Part shown: piece by piece, positions 7,717-17,363 of the stretch
Numbering within the stretch: the stretch's first letter is position 1
Layout of the letters: each line of letters opens with the position of its first letter
NCBI GenBank assembly: GCA_016794145.1
Contig: JAEUKP010000007.1
Coordinates: 1 to 53,856, forward strand
Direction: 5' to 3'
Origin: Alphaproteobacteria bacterium
GTDB taxonomy: Bacteria > Pseudomonadota > Alphaproteobacteria > Micavibrionales > Micavibrionaceae
Length of the DNA stretch: 53,856 nt
Position numbers and translations under genes: made by a program
Notes under the pieces: generated by a model
Database searches by the model: none
Told to the model about the DNA's origin: nothing
The model's input: only the letters and a program-made list of their open reading frames with translations

Positions 7717-10700
7717 TCACTCAGCCGCTTCCAGAAAATCGAATTTGCCCTGGAGGTCGACAGATACCAGTTGCGACACGCCGCGTTCGGACATTGTTAC
7801 GCCATAAAGCCTGTCCATGCGGGCCATCGTTAAACGGTGGTGGGTAATCACAAGGAATCTGGTTTTGCTGATCTTCACGATTTCCTCAAGCATTGTACAA
7901 ACGCGATCAACGTTGGCGTCGTCCAAAGGCGCATCGATCTCATCAAGCACACAAATCGGAGCTGGATTTGTTAAGAACATTGCAAAAATCAAGGCCGTTG
8001 ATGCGAGTGTTTTCTCTCCGCCAGAGAGGAGAGAAAGAGATTGAAGTGATTTGCCGGGAGGTTGTGCAAAAATTTCAAGCGATGCCTCAAGGGGGTCGGT
8101 TGAGTCAACAAAAGCAAGATGTGCAGATCCACCCCCAAACAACCGCGTGAACAGGACCTGAAAGTGGGCATTCACACTATCGAAAGCTTGTTGAAGACGT
8201 TCACGCGCTTCTTTGTTGAGTTTATGGATGCCACTCCGTAACTCATCAATTGCTTGTGTTAGATCTGCGCGTTCAGAAATTAATTTAGCCATATGGGTTT
8301 CGACTTCTTGAGTCTCAACATCCGCACGAAGATTAACAGGCCCCATCCCATCTCGTTCGCGGATCAAACGATCACGCTTACCACGGATTTTATCAATTGG
8401 TTCAGATGTCAATTTTTCATTATCCATCTGCGATGATTCCCAGAGTGCATCAGGTGACATCGCAAATTGGTCTTCAATTGATTGGCGAATGATTTCGATA
8501 GAACCGCTCGCGGCCTCCATCATGGCTTGTGCTTTTGCGCGGCGTTCGCGTGTTTCCATCAACGCGGCTTCGGATGTTTTCAAAGCCTGCGTGGTTTCAA
8601 ACAGATCTTTTTCGGCTTTGGCCAGGGAATCAGCGGCTTCGTTGCGCGCGTTTTCCATTTGTTTCAAATTGTCCAGCAACGCCAGACGTTGCGCGGTGAT
8701 TTCATCCGGACGCGATTCAATCTCGGCCAATTTGGCCTTCATCGTCGCTTCCCGTTCATCCAGTTGTTTCAAACGTTCGCGCGCACGAATAGTGCGGTTG
8801 GTCAAATTGATCCGTTCATCGCCAATCGCACGCAACCGGCCTTCGCGCCGTGTCATATCTTGCTGATAGAGCTCAAGAGCAGTTGCAGCCTCTCCTAATG
8901 CCGCTTGTGCAGCGGCCAGGGCTAATTTTCGTTGCTGGACTTCGACATTTTGCTGCTCCATTGCGGCGTCATCAAAAGATGTCATCGAGTGACGGTGGGT
9001 TTCAACCGCCTCTTTAAGGCGCTGAACATCATCCCCCGCCAAAGCTAGTCCTTCCTCAAGTTTTGCGATTTCGGATTCAGTTGAGGCTCTGCGTTCAATG
9101 GTTCTTTGCAAATCCTGACGTTTGGTTGACAGGGTTCGGTCAAGGTTGCGGACATCTTGTTCTAACGTCTGGGCTGTAGAGCGTGCAGTGTTTAAAAAAT
9201 CTTGAGCCGATTGCACACCAGAATGTGCCTGGGTTGATGAGTCTTGTGCCGCCGGAAATTGACCCTTTAATTCATCCAGGCGATTCTTGTTTTTCAAACG
9301 AATGGCATTTCTATCCATCGCCTTTGCACGGATATGCAGGCCATCCCACCGCCAATAGGCTCCGTTTTTTGAAACAATTGACTGGCCTGCTGCAAGATAG
9401 GGGGCTGCTGTATCCCCATCTTCATCACTTTCAACATAGCCAATATAAGACAGAGCCGTTTGCAAGGCATCCGGTGCTTTAATATGGGGGCGAAGTGGTT
9501 GAACGCCGGTTGGGAAGGATGGGGCGGCTGTCGTGGATACTTTTCCGGTCCAAACGACAGGGGCATCAGATTGGGTTGAGGCCATAATTGTATCGCCTAA
9601 AGCCTTTGATAAAGCAGCTTCAAACCCCGCGTCTGCTTTAATTTCCTCAAGAACAGGTCTAAATCCTTGTTGTGATTCTGATTTCAGAACGCTTTCAAGT
9701 GCATTGATTTCAGATTGGATTTTGGACAAGGATTCGCGAGTTGTTTGCTGAAAAAGCCGTGCCTCATCCAGTTTTTGTTGCGCGGAATCTACGGTTGTCC
9801 GTGCTGTTTGCTCTGCATCACGTTTTAAGGTTAATGTTGACTCAAGATCGCTGATCTCATGAGTTAAGGTTTCAAGGGGGGCAGCTTGTTCTTGCTGTTG
9901 TTTTTTCTGGGTGATCTGGTTTGTCAGGGTTTCGATGCGTGACTGAATGGAACTTAAACGGCTTTCATCTTGACGCAATTGATTTTCAAGTGTTGACCGT
10001 GTCGCGCGAAGATTGGCCGCTTTTTCAAGAACAGCCTGATATTGCTCTTGTATGCGCAGGACATCCAACTCACGCTCTCCGCGTTCATTCGTAAGACGTT
10101 GAATGTCTGCGGCTGTATTGGATTGCGATAAAAGCTCTTTCTGCTCTTCTTCAATGCGAGATAGAGTTCGCTCGTTTTCTTCTGCTGTACCTGATTCATG
10201 GGCGCGATCATTTGAAATTTGTGAAAGTGCAGATTTGGCCTCTTCAATTTGTGCATTCAGCCGGGTTTCCTCATCATCAAGACGACGAAGTTCGAAGTTT
10301 TGGGCTTGCCACGCAGCGGCGGTTTCAGCCTGTTTTTCACGCAAGGGGGGCAAAGACTCTGCTTGCTCTATTTGTTGACGATTTAAGGATGCAACAGACG
10401 TCATTTGTTCTGTGACGATGGATTCTGTAGATCTAAACTCTTCCTCAGCCTCCATTTTTGTTGCTTGGGCCAGCATCCATTCTGCCAATGCCAGACGTGT
10501 TTCCAATTCTTTGATTTCTGTACTGATGTTTTTATAACGCGTGGCCTGGCGGCTTTGACGTTTTAGGCTGTCCAGTTGTGTTTCCATTCCTGCGACAACA
10601 TCTTGTAAACGAGCTAGATTGGCATCTGCAGCTTTTAAGCGTAATTCGGCCTCATGGCGGCGAACATAAAGGCCAGAGACACCCGCCGACTCCTCCAGAA

Positions 10701-11190
10701 CTTGCCGACGCTCAGCAGGTTTTGCATTGATGATCGCAGCAATTCGGCCTTGAGATACAATCGCGGCAGAGTGTGCCCCAATCGCCATGTCTGCAAATAA
10801 CATTTGAACATCGCGTGCCCGTACACTTTTACCGTTGACGTAGTAGTTAGAGCCGACATCACGTTGAATGCGCCGGACGACTTCGATTTCGTCCGTGTTA
10901 TTGAACAAAGCTGGGGCAGTCCTCTCGCTATTATCAAGAACAACAGAAACTTCTGCAGAATTACGCGCAGGGCGTCCTGTCGTTCCATTAAATATTACAT
11001 CGTCCATTCCATTTCCGCGCAACCGCTTGGCTGAGGTTTCGCCCATCACCCAGCTGAGAGCTTCGACCAGGTTGGATTTTCCGCACCCGTTCGGTCCAAC
11101 AATGCCGGTAAGGCCAGGGCCGATATCAAGATCGGATTTTTCAACAAACGATTTAAACCCGTGCAAACGAAGGCGACTAAAATTGGACAT
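7717..11190 (-). CDS. smc: Chromosome segregation protein SMC
   Basis: A full-length SMC ATPase (1157 residues) that condenses and segregates chromosomes together with ScpA and ScpB. The N-terminal head has the P-loop GPNGCGKSNLVEAL near residue 32. Two long coiled-coil arms flank a hinge at roughly residues 500-630, where the Glu/Ala pattern breaks and Gly/Pro-containing globular sequence appears. The C-terminal head carries the ABC signature LSGGEKTLASTAL and the Walker B CVLDEIDAPLDD. It is the middle gene of DsbA-like - smc - atpI, with 23 bp before and 7 bp after. scpA and scpB are not in the window. Confidence 0.96.
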   Translation of the reverse strand: MSNFSRLRLHGFKSFVEKSDLDIGPGLTGIVGPNGCGKSNLVEALSWVMGETSAKRLRGNGMDDVIFNGTTGRPARNSAEVSVVLDNSERTAPALFNNTDEIEVVRRIQRDVGSNYYVNGKSVRARDVQMLFADMAIGAHSAAIVSQGRIAAIINAKPAERRQVLEESAGVSGLYVRRHEAELRLKAADANLARLQDVVAGMETQLDSLKRQSRQATRYKNISTEIKELETRLALAEWMLAQATKMEAEEEFRSTESIVTEQMTSVASLNRQQIEQAESLPPLREKQAETAAAWQAQNFELRRLDDEETRLNAQIEEAKSALSQISNDRAHESGTAEENERTLSRIEEEQKELLSQSNTAADIQRLTNERGERELDVLRIQEQYQAVLEKAANLRATRSTLENQLRQDESRLSSIQSRIETLTNQITQKKQQQEQAAPLETLTHEISDLESTLTLKRDAEQTARTTVDSAQQKLDEARLFQQTTRESLSKIQSEINALESVLKSESQQGFRPVLEEIKADAGFEAALSKALGDTIMASTQSDAPVVWTGKVSTTAAPSFPTGVQPLRPHIKAPDALQTALSYIGYVESDEDGDTAAPYLAAGQSIVSKNGAYWRWDGLHIRAKAMDRNAIRLKNKNRLDELKGQFPAAQDSSTQAHSGVQSAQDFLNTARSTAQTLEQDVRNLDRTLSTKRQDLQRTIERRASTESEIAKLEEGLALAGDDVQRLKEAVETHRHSMTSFDDAAMEQQNVEVQQRKLALAAAQAALGEAATALELYQQDMTRREGRLRAIGDERINLTNRTIRARERLKQLDEREATMKAKLAEIESRPDEITAQRLALLDNLKQMENARNEAADSLAKAEKDLFETTQALKTSEAALMETRERRAKAQAMMEAASGSIEIIRQSIEDQFAMSPDALWESSQMDNEKLTSEPIDKIRGKRDRLIRERDGMGPVNLRADVETQEVETHMAKLISERADLTQAIDELRSGIHKLNKEARERLQQAFDSVNAHFQVLFTRLFGGGSAHLAFVDSTDPLEASLEIFAQPPGKSLQSLSLLSGGEKTLASTALIFAMFLTNPAPICVLDEIDAPLDDANVDRVCTMLEEIVKISKTRFLVITHHRLTMARMDRLYGVTMSERGVSQLVSVDLQGKFDFLEAAE

Positions 11191-11213
11191 GAGGACTTTC
11201 TTCCTTTTATGTT

Positions 11214-12134
11214 TTATTTTTGTTTTTGGTCATCTTGTTCTTTTATTTCTGGCGCGGAGCTTGTTTCACCCGATGATGGTCCTGTCTCTGTTAAGATGCC
11301 ATTAAAGGAGTCTTGAAAGACGCTCATTGCTTGGTGTCCAACGATAATTTTTAGACCATCGTTGAGAACGAAAGTCGGAGTCGAGCGGATTTTATATTTT
11401 TCTGATCCAGCTTTCATGTCACCTAGAATACGGTTCTCCAGATCCTGATTTTGGAGACACGATTCAATTTTTTCTTCAGACAATCCCGCTAATTTTGCAT
11501 TTTGTTTCAGGGGTAAAAGGTAGTCTTTTTGATAGGCCCATTTTTCTTGCTCTGCAAAAAGAAGTGATTGAAAAGTTATAAACTTGTCTTCAGGCATGCA
11601 GCGCAAGATCTTTGAGGCATCAAGTGCAGGTTTGTTCAAAGGAAATTCTTTAAAAATAAATTGGACTTTTCCGGTGTCGATATAATCGGCTTTTATCTTC
11701 TCGAAATCATTTTTATGGAACTCACTGCAATGACCACAAGTTAGCGATGAGTATTCAACGACCTTGATAGGGGCTGAATCGGCACCTAATTTCCGAGGGG
11801 CCATCATAAGTTCAATAGCTGGGTCCGATGATTTTTCAGATCCTGGGATAATCGCTTCTGCTGGTGATAAATTTAATGTTTTTGTTTCAACAACCAAAGA
11901 TGGAGAGGTCGGAGCAGATTCTGATGGTTCTTGGGAGGATGTTTGTTCGTCTTTTAACTCTGTTGTCCTTACGGGCTCTTCTTTCACAGGTTCAGCAGAA
12001 ACAGTATCAACCGGAGGCCCGGATTTTTGGGTTTGTGGTAAGTAAACAAAGAGATAGACTCCGGCTGCGATAACAGCAAAGAGCAAGACAAGAACGATCA
12101 GTTTAGAGCTGCCGTTATCAGATGTATTTTTCAT
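11214..12134 (-). CDS. Membrane-anchored DsbA-family thiol oxidoreductase
   Basis: A thioredoxin-fold protein (306 residues) of the DsbA/BdbD group. An uncleaved N-terminal anchor (LIVLVLLFAVIAAGVYLFVYL) is followed by a Pro/Glu/Ser-rich spacer to about residue 100 and then the catalytic domain with CGHC (in SLTCGHCSEFH) and the cis-Pro region RSTPTFVLNDG. It faces the periplasm, and likely oxidises cysteines or works as an isomerase; direction cannot be decided from sequence. AAGAGG precedes the ATG. Its place directly ahead of smc, behind dciA, is the usual alphaproteobacterial arrangement, except that two further genes intervene here. Confidence 0.88.
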   Translation of the reverse strand: MKNTSDNGSSKLIVLVLLFAVIAAGVYLFVYLPQTQKSGPPVDTVSAEPVKEEPVRTTELKDEQTSSQEPSESAPTSPSLVVETKTLNLSPAEAIIPGSEKSSDPAIELMMAPRKLGADSAPIKVVEYSSLTCGHCSEFHKNDFEKIKADYIDTGKVQFIFKEFPLNKPALDASKILRCMPEDKFITFQSLLFAEQEKWAYQKDYLLPLKQNAKLAGLSEEKIESCLQNQDLENRILGDMKAGSEKYKIRSTPTFVLNDGLKIIVGHQAMSVFQDSFNGILTETGPSSGETSSAPEIKEQDDQKQK

Positions 12135-12387
12135 GTTTTAACCTCTTTAAGGTCTGGACATTATCCAGACATTTGTTGTCATAAATTTGTTCAGATCTTA
12201 CCAAGCTATTGGCCTGTATCTTTACAGGCATATAGATAAGCCACATTCATATTTTTTCAAAGGAATGGCTTCAAAATGCCTTGTATCACTCGGAAATTCA
12301 AACAAAATTTTACATTTTCGATGTTTATCCACATTACGAGCCATATTTTATGGTTAATTTCGGCTTAAAGCAGTGGGCTTTGATCTT

Positions 12388-13542
12388 TTATTTCAAAAGA
12401 ACAAGGTCAATTTTGTCTGGGTGAGTGGCATCCCTTTCACTTGCTAAGGCTCTGATATCGACTCTTGAGAGGTCAAAATTCAGGGTTTTGAGATAATCAC
12501 GCACAGCCAAAGCCCGAGAAAGAGAAATGCGTCGGGCCGACGATTCCGTCTGATCCGGCGATCCTGCAAAAGAAATAATCTGAATTCGTGATTTTGAATC
12601 CGATTGAAAGACTTTCTGTAGGCTTGGCAGAATTTTGTTCTTAATCTGGCTCTTGGCTTTTTCTGATAAATCGAAATCTTCCGTTTTGAACACAAGCGTT
12701 TTTGAGTCTGTTGATAAAATTGGGGGGGTGGGTTTATGACGGTCAGATGGATTGATCAATTTTTCTTTAATACGGGTTTCGTCGGATTCTATTTGTTGTT
12801 CTAAAGCGGCATCGATCATGCGTAACCCGGGGCTTGGTTTTTCAACCTGTGTTGCTGTTTGTGGAACAGGCGGCAAGTTGATGGGGGGTAAAATCGGCAG
12901 GAGAGCTGCTTTTTCAACCTTGATAGGTGGAACTGCCGGCATTGTTTGCGTTGTTTTGGGCTTATAGTCTTTGCCGGATGAGTGGTTCTCTTTACTTTTC
13001 TCTCCAGATTTTTCCTTTTTTTCCAAGTTTGATTTTTTCTGTTCGGGCGGTTTAAGACGAAGAGGCGGATCTTCGGGAAGAGGAAGAAGAGGACCATCGT
13101 TTTGAGGCAGGGAATTTTTTTTTGGTAAAACTGTAACCGGATGAGAGGGGTGGAGCGCAGCAGGGGAAGCGGCATTACGCTCTGTATGAACGTGAAAATT
13201 TTCAGTTGGGTGATTTAGTAAATCCTCTACCTTTGGATCTTTATTTAGGGCTTTATTCGGATCTTTAGCCGGTAAAGCCTCTGGCTTTGGCGCTGTCATT
13301 TTGATTGAAGGAAGTTCATCCCGACTTGTATCAACCCGATTTGTAACAGGAGGCATCAAATCATTTCCAAACATGGGGGGAGGCTCGTAATCTTTCAAGT
13401 CCTGTAAGACAGAGCGATCAATCGTCACATTTGGCTTTTCATCTGTGTAGCCTTGCGGCATCTGCGCATGTGCGTTAGGCGATAGGGATGTCATGATCCC
13501 CCATCCCCAAAGAAGTCCTGTCAAGGCTATCGTTATGCGCAT
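12388..13542 (-). CDS. Secreted proline-rich protein with C-terminal OmpA-like domain
   Basis: A 384-residue protein with a signal peptide (start to NAHAQ, about residue 27), a long disordered Pro/Lys/Glu-rich middle (about 30-265) and a C-terminal domain of about 100 residues resembling OmpA/Pal peptidoglycan-binding domains (FKTEDFDLSEKAKSQI, then SARRISLSRALAVRDYLK, then VDIRALA). The long linker would let the end domain reach the cell wall from a membrane site. It lies 4 bp downstream of suhB in the same direction. Function beyond peptidoglycan contact is not evident. Confidence 0.7.
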   Translation of the reverse strand: MRITIALTGLLWGWGIMTSLSPNAHAQMPQGYTDEKPNVTIDRSVLQDLKDYEPPPMFGNDLMPPVTNRVDTSRDELPSIKMTAPKPEALPAKDPNKALNKDPKVEDLLNHPTENFHVHTERNAASPAALHPSHPVTVLPKKNSLPQNDGPLLPLPEDPPLRLKPPEQKKSNLEKKEKSGEKSKENHSSGKDYKPKTTQTMPAVPPIKVEKAALLPILPPINLPPVPQTATQVEKPSPGLRMIDAALEQQIESDETRIKEKLINPSDRHKPTPPILSTDSKTLVFKTEDFDLSEKAKSQIKNKILPSLQKVFQSDSKSRIQIISFAGSPDQTESSARRISLSRALAVRDYLKTLNFDLSRVDIRALASERDATHPDKIDLVLLK

Positions 13543-13546
13543 GCTT

Positions 13547-14377
13547 TTAGAGGTGTGCCTGAATAATTTTTTTCAAATCTTGATGGATTCCTACGTTGGT
13601 TGCAAGAAGGGAATCGCAGTAGACAGGATTTTGATCCCCTGCCAGGCTGACAACCTGACCGCCTGCTTCTTTGACGATCAAGGCACCTGCGGCAATATCC
13701 CATGGAGAGAGTCCATTTTCCCAGAACGCTTCAAAACGGCCTGCCGCGACATAGCACAGATCAAGAGCCGCCGAACCCATGCGGCGGTATCCGCCAATCT
13801 GCCCACCCAATAAGGTAGACAAGGTGTTGATAAAGCGGGTTTGCACAGGTTTTCCGCGGGAAGCACAATCCCCACCAGCCACAACAGCCATGGTCAGGTC
13901 TTTCCGTGCCGACACACGGAGACGGCGTTTGTCCAGCCAGGCTCCGGTGCCTTTTTCGGCATAGAAAACTTCATTTTTAACGGGGTCCATGACCAAGCCG
14001 GCAATCATTTCACGCCCTGCATCGGTCTTGCGCTCCAATCCGATGGAAATGCTGAAATGAGGGATCCCGTGCAGGAAGTTGGATGTTCCATCCAATGGGT
14101 CGACAATAAAGCGGAATTCTTCGTTGCCTGTGGCGTTCACGCCTTTGACCTCGCCACGCTCTTCCATCAGGAAACCAAAAGACGGACGCGATTTTTTCAG
14201 ATCCTGGAAAATAATTTCTTCGGCGCGGTGATCGGCTGCCGACACAAAATTGGCGGGGCCTTTGCGCGATACTTGCAGGTTTTCAACCTCGCCAAGATCA
14301 CGAAGCAACGATTTCGAGGCTTTTTCAGCCGCGCGATGCATAACAGTAATGTGAGCCGATGGGGAAGACATGTCCAT
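13547..14377 (-). CDS. suhB: Inositol monophosphatase family protein (SuhB)
   Basis: A Mg2+-dependent phosphatase (276 residues) of the inositol-monophosphatase family. The metal-binding signature DPLDGTSNFLHG is present, as are an upstream acidic site (FLMEERGE) and the C-terminal WDIAAGALIVKEAGG. SuhB proteins hydrolyse inositol phosphates, and in E. coli SuhB also acts in rRNA antitermination; which role applies here is unknown. Start could be ATG 14377 or two codons in (MSSPSAH). It is followed at 4 bp by the OmpA-domain gene. Confidence 0.88.
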   Translation of the reverse strand: MDMSSPSAHITVMHRAAEKASKSLLRDLGEVENLQVSRKGPANFVSAADHRAEEIIFQDLKKSRPSFGFLMEERGEVKGVNATGNEEFRFIVDPLDGTSNFLHGIPHFSISIGLERKTDAGREMIAGLVMDPVKNEVFYAEKGTGAWLDKRRLRVSARKDLTMAVVAGGDCASRGKPVQTRFINTLSTLLGGQIGGYRRMGSAALDLCYVAAGRFEAFWENGLSPWDIAAGALIVKEAGGQVVSLAGDQNPVYCDSLLATNVGIHQDLKKIIQAHL

Positions 14378-14412
14378 AATCCTTGGGTTAAAAAGGAGGT
14401 TAAAAAGGGCGA

Positions 14413-14931
14413 TTATTCACGGTGTAAATTTTTGTACTGCTCTTTCCTTAGTATGCTTTGACCTAGCTTTTCAAGTCTTTTTCGGATGTCATCGTCGTCT
14501 ATCTCGGCCAAACATTCGGTCATTCTGTCCAGATCGGCCTGTTTCAAGGGCTGGGATTGGCGCAGAGTGTTGACATTCCGGTCGCTCGTATTGACAGGCG
14601 CATGGACAAAGCGGATTGCGGTAATCCATGAATCTCCGAAAATCTGGTTGATCCGTGCCAGAATCAGGTCTTTCTGGTAATGCAACACGGTGGCATCGGC
14701 ACTGGTGGCGGCAATATCCAGTGTCGCCTGCGGTTTTTCACGGGCATCTTTGGGCTTGCGGTAATGGATTTTGACGGGCTGGGCCTTGATGGCCATTTCT
14801 GGCCCTATAATGTCATTCCAGTTGTTGAGAATGCGGCCCAATGCGACAAACTTCTTGCTGAACGTCGCAGACGTCAGGTTGGAAATACTCGCAGACAAAG
14901 GGCGCAGGTCAGACATTCCCTTTATGTACAC
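14413..14931 (-). CDS. dciA: DciA-family helicase-loader protein (DUF721)
   Basis: A DUF721/DciA protein, the ancestral loader of DnaB in bacteria without DnaC. The core is GRILNNWNDIIGPEMAIKAQPVKI followed by a strand-rich KH-like fold (ATLDIAATSADATVLHYQ...LILARINQIFG). The open frame starts at GTG 14931; ATG 14916 (MSDLRPLS) matches the family N-terminus better but has its AAAGGGA directly against the codon, so the start is unresolved. In alphaproteobacteria this gene is commonly divergent from and adjacent to mutY; here about 4.6 kb of accessory DNA separates the two. Confidence 0.82.
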   Translation of the reverse strand: MYIKGMSDLRPLSASISNLTSATFSKKFVALGRILNNWNDIIGPEMAIKAQPVKIHYRKPKDAREKPQATLDIAATSADATVLHYQKDLILARINQIFGDSWITAIRFVHAPVNTSDRNVNTLRQSQPLKQADLDRMTECLAEIDDDDIRKRLEKLGQSILRKEQYKNLHRE

Positions 14932-14937
14932 GGATCA

Positions 14938-14956
14938 CGCCCAAAAGTCACGGATT
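14938..14956. repeat. Cassette repeat R1 (dciA side)
   Basis: The 19 bases cgcccaaaagtcacggatt are repeated exactly at 15931-15949 (R2). The inner 12 bases aagtcacggatt also occur at 17364-17375 (R3). R1 lies directly upstream of dciA. The orphan at 14982-15821 fills the space between R1 and R2. Confidence 0.85.
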
Positions 14957-14981
14957 CTGTTGGGCGATTTATCTCCGTATT

Positions 14982-15821
14982 CTACATAGGTGCCGGAGTG
15001 GCCGGAGCTGCCGGGGCTGGGTGCGTTGTCCGGGCTGTGTAGGCGGATAAAAGCTTCTTTAAATCTCCGAGTTCTCCATCCCGCCATTCCCTCCCGTAAT
15101 CCCAAGTCTCACGAAAATAGTGATTGTGATTGGTCAAGGCCGTATCAAAAAACTTTTCTAAGGCAGGAAAAGATGTTTCATCCAAAAGAGATGGATTTTT
15201 ACGAAGAGCATCTAGCACGGCTTTGGGATGACCGGTAATATGCGGCTGGATATTACCTATCTTATAATCTCCACTTACGGTGTTGTTCTGAGCGTAATCT
15301 CTTAGTGTGTCAGGGGTGATAAAATTTGCAAAGAGACAGAGCTCATCCGATTCGGTGGCACATTTTTCTAAGATGCCCTTGTCCAGTGGTGGCTTTCCGT
15401 ATGTATTAACTAACCATTCCAGTGGTGGGTAAAGTGGGTTGCCGGGATACTTAGGCAGCATGAAAGGCTTGAGGTCCAAAAGCACTTTGATAAGGATTGG
15501 GGCGGATACATCACTAATCAATACAGGGGTTTTAGGATCGGAAAAAAAAACCTTCTTTCCACGATTGTTAAGAAATCCAAGCTTGGTGTGATAACCAAAA
15601 ATATCCTCAGGTTTCAGATTGCCAAAGATCTCAAGCTCTCTAAGAACCCCTATATTGTTAAGCAAAGAAACGATTGGCAATTCTGATACAGCATCAGAAC
15701 AAAGGCCTCTATACAAATATGTCTTATTTTGTACAGCATTCTCTAAAAAGTCGCGAAGCTCTTCCGGTGTGTTAACTTGCGGAAAAGAGGATTGGGAAAA
15801 ATCTTGTGTGGCTTCAGCCAT
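14982..15821 (-). CDS. Orphan protein of unknown function with Pro/Ala tail
   Basis: I do not recognise this 279-residue protein. It has no signal peptide or membrane helix. It is mostly helical in appearance with several Leu/Pro-rich turns (LLDLKPFMLPKYPGNPLYPP), and ends in a low-complexity tail TTHPAPAAPATPAPM. GAGAG precedes the ATG. The gene sits alone between two copies of a 19-bp direct repeat, R1 and R2, oriented like dciA downstream. Three other window orphans (16084, 44692, 40556) end in a similar Pro-rich way. Probably a real gene, given length, start signal and codon use. Confidence 0.7.
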   Translation of the reverse strand: MAEATQDFSQSSFPQVNTPEELRDFLENAVQNKTYLYRGLCSDAVSELPIVSLLNNIGVLRELEIFGNLKPEDIFGYHTKLGFLNNRGKKVFFSDPKTPVLISDVSAPILIKVLLDLKPFMLPKYPGNPLYPPLEWLVNTYGKPPLDKGILEKCATESDELCLFANFITPDTLRDYAQNNTVSGDYKIGNIQPHITGHPKAVLDALRKNPSLLDETSFPALEKFFDTALTNHNHYFRETWDYGREWRDGELGDLKKLLSAYTARTTHPAPAAPATPAPM

Positions 15822-15930
15822 TTTTATCTCTCATTCTATCTATGAATTAAATTAAATATCGGTATGGAAATCTAGCATGGCCATTTTAGTTATGCAAATA
15901 TTAATTATGTTTTTGCGTGCTGGATTTTTC

Positions 15931-15972
15931 CGCCCAAAAGTCACGGATTGTATTCAATGTCACTGATTTTGC
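15931..15972. repeat. Cassette repeat R2 with remnant of a solute-binding gene 3' end
   Basis: R2 combines both neighbours. Bases 15931-15949 match R1 exactly, and 15938-15972 match R3 with one mismatch in 35. On the minus strand the R3-like part reads KISDIEYNP-stop, copying the last codons (KISDIKYNP-stop) of the solute-binding gene at 17367. R2 therefore looks like the ancestral junction between that gene and dciA. Confidence 0.8.
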
Positions 15973-16083
15973 GCAAACGAAATGACCTGTATGCGGGGTA
16001 TCCCGTTATAGATGCGGCAAAGCCGCACACAAGTTTTCTGCGGAAATGTTTTTGAACGGACACTAGAAGATTACCAATTCTTC

Positions 16084-17067
16084 CTATGTTGGTTGGGGGG
16101 CGGTGGGCGTATGGGCGGGTGGGGTAGGATTTTTTCCTGATTCAGGCGCATCTCCAACGGCCTCTCCAAAAAATGTGCGAATATTACCTATAACGCGTAA
16201 CCTTCGGTTTAGGTCTTCTTCCTCACGGGTTATCAGATCGCTCGGGGACACGCCGTTTTTGTCTTTAAGATGATAGAGCTGGTTTCTCTGCTGGATTGTG
16301 AGACGGAGGAGGTGTCCCTGGAGAGCATCGGATACTCCATGTTGTATTTCAATAACCAATGGCAGTTCTCCGCGTTGGTTTTGTGTGGAGAGTGCCTTAA
16401 AAAGATCGTCATTTTCCAGTTTTCTGAGGAAGATATCGAGAATGTCATCGTAGCGCTCACGGATGACAAAAATCAGTGGATTATTTCCCTTTTCGGGCGC
16501 AAGATGTGCGCGCATTGTTTCGCCTATAAACGGAACGGTCGCGGCATTAAGGGCATCTGCGGAGTTCAAATTCCCAAGAAGAGAGGCGATTAAGTCTCGT
16601 GAACGGCACATAAAATTTTCATAATCTTGATTGGCCCTCTCGGATAAACCTACATTTTGCCTGTTTTGCCATTCACCGCATTGAATTGCAGATAAGGCCT
16701 GTTCCAACGCTATAGGGCTATAGAATGGACAAATATCCCGTTCGCTGCGATGTGATATCGAAGTCAGAACTCTCAGGGTATCTGCTGAGTCTAATTTGGT
16801 AAGGAGATATTTGATAGGGTTAAAGCTTACTTCAATAATATCACTAACGTACTGGAGTATGAAGGCGGAGCGATCGTTTACCGAGTCTGGTGGAGTTGGA
16901 TTTCCCAATAGCGCGTCACAAAGTTCTGTGGATGAAACTCCGTCTAACAGTTTATCTGCGGCTTCACGAAATGTAGTTTCGTTTCCGCGAGCGGTTTTCA
17001 TTGCTGTAAGCAATTGCGCGGCAAGGGTTTGTGTCGTGGCGGTTTCTGAATCTGGAGTGGTTGACAT
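16084..17067 (-). CDS. Orphan protein with ankyrin-like repeats and Pro/Thr tail
   Basis: An unrecognised 327-residue protein, probably soluble. The region at about residues 190-290 has ankyrin-like spacing: GNNPLIFVIRERYDDILDIF, then RGELPLVIEIQHGVSDALQ, then KDKNGVSPSDLITREEE. The N-terminal part is helical. The tail is low complexity (NPTPPAHTPTAPQPT). A good ribosome-binding sequence (GAGGAC) precedes ATG 17067, and a TTGACA element lies upstream near 17140. The gene is bracketed by repeats R2 and R3. Ankyrin proteins mediate protein contacts and in host-associated bacteria are sometimes effectors; nothing here proves secretion. Confidence 0.65.
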   Translation of the reverse strand: MSTTPDSETATTQTLAAQLLTAMKTARGNETTFREAADKLLDGVSSTELCDALLGNPTPPDSVNDRSAFILQYVSDIIEVSFNPIKYLLTKLDSADTLRVLTSISHRSERDICPFYSPIALEQALSAIQCGEWQNRQNVGLSERANQDYENFMCRSRDLIASLLGNLNSADALNAATVPFIGETMRAHLAPEKGNNPLIFVIRERYDDILDIFLRKLENDDLFKALSTQNQRGELPLVIEIQHGVSDALQGHLLRLTIQQRNQLYHLKDKNGVSPSDLITREEEDLNRRLRVIGNIRTFFGEAVGDAPESGKNPTPPAHTPTAPQPT

Positions 17068-17220
17068 TTTTGGGTCCTCTAATTGAGATCAATGCTTAAA
17101 AATTATGTTAAAAACAATTAGCATAATGTCTTTCTGGTTGTCAAGAATTCGAATCTTTCGGGGGTGAGGCCTCACTGTATAGTAAATCTCAAATAAAATG
17201 AGCTTATTTTTGTGAACTCG

Positions 17221-17307
17221 CCCCCCTCACCCGACTTCGGCTAAAGGCCTACAGCTTTAAGCTTGCGTTTCCCTCTCCCCCACGGGGAGAGGGAGGGGTG
17301 AGGGGGG
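17221..17307. repeat. REP-like nested hairpin
   Basis: The outer arms cccccctcaccc (17221-17232) and gggtgagggggg (17296-17307) are exact complements. Inside them ccctctcccc (17271-17280) pairs with ggggagaggg (17284-17293) around a 3-nt loop. A related unit occurs at 48108-48154. These are intergenic palindromic repeats of REP type. The rest of the 17068-17366 gap holds no gene. Confidence 0.75.
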
Positions 17308-17363
17308 AAAACTTTCGGGGGGTTTCATGAGCAAAGTATATTATACCATTTTCACACATTTTT

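Noticed and set aside
17120..17150. tRNA-like patch (caagaattcgaatc)
   Set aside because: No cloverleaf can be drawn around it; no tRNA gene was found anywhere in the window.
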